NCBI RefSeq assembly: GCF_000186865.1
Contig: NW_008705567.1
Coordinates: 990,588-1,017,157 of the forward strand
DNA from: Aureococcus anophagefferens
Lineage: Eukaryota; Sar; Pelagophyceae; Pelagomonadales; Pelagomonadaceae
Direction: 5' to 3'
DNA length: 26,570 bases
Below the pieces are notes generated by a model. The model saw nothing but the letters and a program-made list of their open reading frames with translations, was not told the DNA's origin and ran no database searches. The translations under genes were made by a program, and so were the position numbers. This document shows, in pieces, positions 23,914-26,570 of this stretch. Position 1 is the stretch's first letter. Every line of letters begins with the position of its first letter.

Positions 23914-26570
23914 ATGTTCCGCGTCGCCGCCAAGAATGGCGCCGTCGTGCGCGCCACCGCGGAGCTCGACAGCGCGAAGCAAGGCGAGATTCCGCGGCAC
24001 ACCATCCTGCGTTCGTTGGAGCGGACCGTGCTCTCCGACGGCCGCGAGCGCGTGCGGGTCGCCGGCCCGCCCGCGGGCTGGGTGAGCAGGAAGGTCCTCG
24101 AGGCCGTCGAGGCGAGCGACGCGGCGCCGGCGAGCGACGCGCAACCCGTGGCGAAGAAGCCCAAGGCGAAGGCGAAGCCGCCGCGGCCGCCGCCGCGCGT
24201 CGACGTCATGCGGCGGCTCACGGCGGCGCGCACGGACGCGACGCGCGTGCCCTGGCCCGCGCGCATCCGCGGCGCGGACGTCGTCGCGCCGCCGCGCGCC
24301 ATGCGCTGGCTCCACCAGAAGCTCGCGCTGAAGCAGGACGCGTTCCTGCTCGGGGACCCCGGGCCGCACGCGCGGCAGTGCGTGCTCCAGTTCTGCGCGG
24401 CGTTGGGCCTCGAGGTGTCCTACGTTGGCGTCACGCGCGACACCACGGAGGCGGACCTGAAGCAGCGGCGGGAGATCCGGGACGGCGGCGTCTTCTTCGC
24501 GGACCAGGCGCCCGTCGAGGCCGCGGTCCACGGCCGCGTGCTCGTCCTCGAGGGCGTCGAGAAGGCGGAGCGGAACGTGCTGCCGCTGCTGAACAACTTG
24601 CTGGAGAACCGCGAGATGGCGCTGGAGGACGGCACGTTCCTGTCGCCGCGCGCGGCCGAGGGCGGCGGCCGGCTCCGGCGCGTCGACCCAGGGTTCTTCG
24701 TCGTCGCGCTGGGCCTCCCGGCGCCGCGCTACGCGGGCAACCCCCTCGACCCGCCGCTGCGGAGCCGCTTCGCCGCGCTCAAGCTCGAACCAACGCCGCC
24801 CGACGACGAGTACCGGCTCCTCGCGGCGGCCGCGCCCGGCGCGGACCCGACGACGCTGCGCGCGCTCGTCGAGGTCGTCACGGCGCTCAGGGGCGACGCG
24901 TCGCTCCCGCGCTTCCCGGAGCTCGGCCTCCTGAGCGTCGCGCGGCTCCTCGGCGCGTTCCCGGGGCTCGCGCCGCTGGACGCGCTCCACCGCGCGTGGC
25001 CCTGGCGGCGCCTCGGCCTGAGCGGCGGCGGCCTCGAGTTGGCCGCGGCGGCGCTCGCGCGACTCGCGGCGGCCGCGGCGCCGGGCGACGACGGCGTCGA
25101 CGGCTGGCCCGTGTCGCGGCTCCGCGCGACGATCAAAGAGGCGGGCCTGCGGTCCGACGACTGCCGCGAGAAGGCCGAGCTCCGCGCGCGCGCGCGCGAC
25201 GCGCTCGCGCGCCTCGCCGAGGCCGCGCGGTCGTCGTCGAAGAAGAAGCGCCCGCCGGCGGCGCTGCCCGGCGCGCCGCCGGCGGCCCACGGCCTCGAAG
25301 GGGTCGAGGCGCCCGCGGCCGCGGACGGCGGCGGCTACCGGTCCTGCGGCGCGCGCTTCGCCGGCGTCGCCGCGCCGGTCGCCGCGCCCCACGGCGGCGG
25401 CGCGCTGCCCTGGGCGCCCGCGGCGTGCGCGCTGACGGCGAGCCAGCGCCGCGTGCTCGACGCCCTCGCCCAGGACCACGCCGTCGGCATGGACTGCTGC
25501 CTCGTCGGCCCCCGCGGCTGCGGCCAGTGTGGAAATCAACCACTGGTTTTGGACGTCCCGACCAAACTTTGAAATCCTCTCGCTCGGTCAAATCGAAGTC
25601 GATTCGGCTGATTTTTGGACGAATCGATTGCTCTCATCGAGCTCTCGAAGCCCAGCAGAACAACTTGGCGCGATCCGTTCGATAAAGCTAACATTGAAGT
25701 CGGTTTGAAGATTTGAGTTCCACACAGGCTGCGGCAAGACCGCGATCGCGCGGGCCTTTGCGTCGGCGTTCGGCTACAGCCGGCGGCGCGGCGGCGGCGC
25801 GGGCGGCGTCTACCCCGTCTTCTGCTTCAAGGACATGTCCGCGCGCGACCTCACGCAGCGGCGGACGACGGACGCACTCGGCAACACGGTCTGGAGCGAC
25901 GGCCCGCTCGTCGCGGCCGCGCGGCGCGGCGGCCTCTGCGTGCTCGACGGCGCGCACCGCCTCGCGCGGGGCACGCTCTGCGGCGCCGTGGCGCCCCTGC
26001 TCTGCGACCGGTCGCTGTCGCTGCCGTCCGGCGAGCGGCTCGTCGCGCGGGAGCACTACGACGACCTGCTATCGCGCGGCTTCTCCGAGGACGCGCTCCG
26101 CGCGGCGCGCGTGGAGCCCGCGCACCCGTCGTTCCGCGTGCTCGCGACGGCGGAGCCCGGCGGCGACTGGCTCGACGACGAGGTGCTCACGGTCTTCCAC
26201 GTCCACGGCGTCGACCCCCTGGACCGGCGCGAGCACGCGGCGCTGCTCCGGGGGGAGGTCGAGGCGCGCGGCGGCGACGCGGACGCGCGCGCGCCGCTGC
26301 TCGAGGCCGCGCTCGACTTCGGCGACGCCGTCGGCGGGGCGCTCGACGCGGACCCGACGCTGGCGCCCCTGCTCCTGTCGACGCGGCGGCTCCGGGCGCT
26401 GGCGACGCACGCCGCGGCGCTCCGCGGCGACGCGGCGGCCGCGCTGCACCGCGCGCTGTCGCCGGGCTTCGCGCTGTTGCCGCCCCTGGGCCAGGAGACG
26501 GCGTCGCGGCTTTTAGGCGCCGCGCTCCGGTCGCGCGGGTTCACCGCCTTCGACGACGCGGCCGTGCTCC
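23914..26570 (+). CDS. VWA8: VWA8-like AAA+ ATPase, 3' end outside window
   Basis: Exon 1 is 23914-25516; exon 2 starts at 25728 and is open to the window end, giving about 815 residues so far. Residues 1-62 look like a bacterial-type SH3 domain (VVRATAELDSAKQGEIP, then GWVSRKVLE). About 95-320 is the first VWA8 AAA+ module: WLHQKLALKQDAFLLGDPG, SYVGVTRDTTEADLKQRREI, EGVEKAERNVLPLLNNLLEN, ALGLPAPRYAGNPLDPPLRS. Its P-loop lacks the Lys. About 405-440 is a SAP-like helical insert (LRATIKEAGL then DDCREKAEL). The second module has an intact Walker A, GPRG|CGKTA (K538), then FKDMSARDLTQRRTTDALGN, a Walker-B-like VLDGAHR and HPSFRVLATAEP, all matching VWA8. VWA8 is a mitochondrial matrix-side ATPase; the C-terminal VWA domain lies beyond the window. 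Mitochondrial import is not obvious with this start. Confidence 0.9.
25525..25727 (+). mobile_element. Introner copy D (203 bp) in the VWA8 Walker A
   Basis: Inverted ends CAGTGTGGAAATCAA and CTGTGTGGAACTCAA (13 of 15 match) and a perfect 8-bp duplication GCTGCGGC at 25517-25524 and 25728-25735. It lies in gene sense. A GC-AG intron 25517-25727 (211 nt, phase 1) rebuilds GPRGCGKT. The GT in the left end gives a wrong frame. CTAAC at about 25688, some 40 nt before the acceptor, is a plausible branch site in this copy; copies B and C have CTCAC there. Confidence 0.95.

Noticed and set aside
13098..25727. Introners as SINE or retrotransposon copies
   Set aside because: No poly-A tail or tRNA-like promoter boxes seen; inverted ends with fixed 8-bp duplications indicate cut-and-paste DNA transposition.
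1..26570. CRISPR arrays, tRNA or rRNA genes, prokaryotic operons or defence systems
   Set aside because: None seen by eye. Gene spacing is tight, but introns, targeting peptides and eukaryotic families show this is nuclear DNA.

Overview
The window is nuclear DNA from a very GC-rich, gene-dense microbial eukaryote. The best guess is a stramenopile alga of the pelagophyte type (Aureococcus-like). Three things point there. A PsbU-like photosystem II protein carries a multipart plastid leader. Mitochondrial and eukaryote-only genes (VWA8, TMEM18, calpain, CNG-type channel) lie a few to about 250 bases apart. Four about 203-bp intron-forming transposable elements (introners) carry terminal inverted repeats (TIRs) and 8-bp target duplications, as described for Aureococcus. 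The species is inferred, not proven.

Layout. 1-915 (+): 3' part of an RPA70N-like OB-fold protein. 1158-3911 (-): CNG/EAG-type cation channel. 4158-4852 (+): small SUMO-like protein with short introns. 5080-5661 (-): J-domain protein, divergent from a mitochondrial AcnB-type aconitase (5780-8549, +). 8642-9496 (-): EEF1AKMT4/METTL13-like methyltransferase. 9562-10155 (-): TMEM18. 10214-11170 (+): ankyrin/MYND protein of lower GC. 11263-15830 (-): calpain with a long coiled-coil N-terminus and two introners. 16010-16622 (+): ubiquitin-like protein. 16860-19151 (+): multipass membrane protein with one introner. 19304-20143 (+): HAD phosphatase, tail to tail with psbU (20148-20573, -). 20781-23801 (-): secreted leucine-rich-repeat (LRR) protein with a minisatellite. 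23914-26570 (+, runs off the end): VWA8 AAA+ ATPase with one introner inside its Walker A codons.

The genes look like unrelated housekeeping and cell-surface loci, not an operon or pathway. The common thread is the introner family. Each copy ends in the CAG used as splice acceptor. The donor is best read as a GC dinucleotide from the duplicated target, so splicing rebuilds the pre-insertion reading frame. Three copies face the same way as their gene and one is reversed. Within each copy the two TIRs vary together. The only changes at TIR position 2 fall on ends not used as acceptor. Several short ordinary introns here also read best as GC-AG. All gene models come from reading the sequence by eye; no transcript or database support was available.
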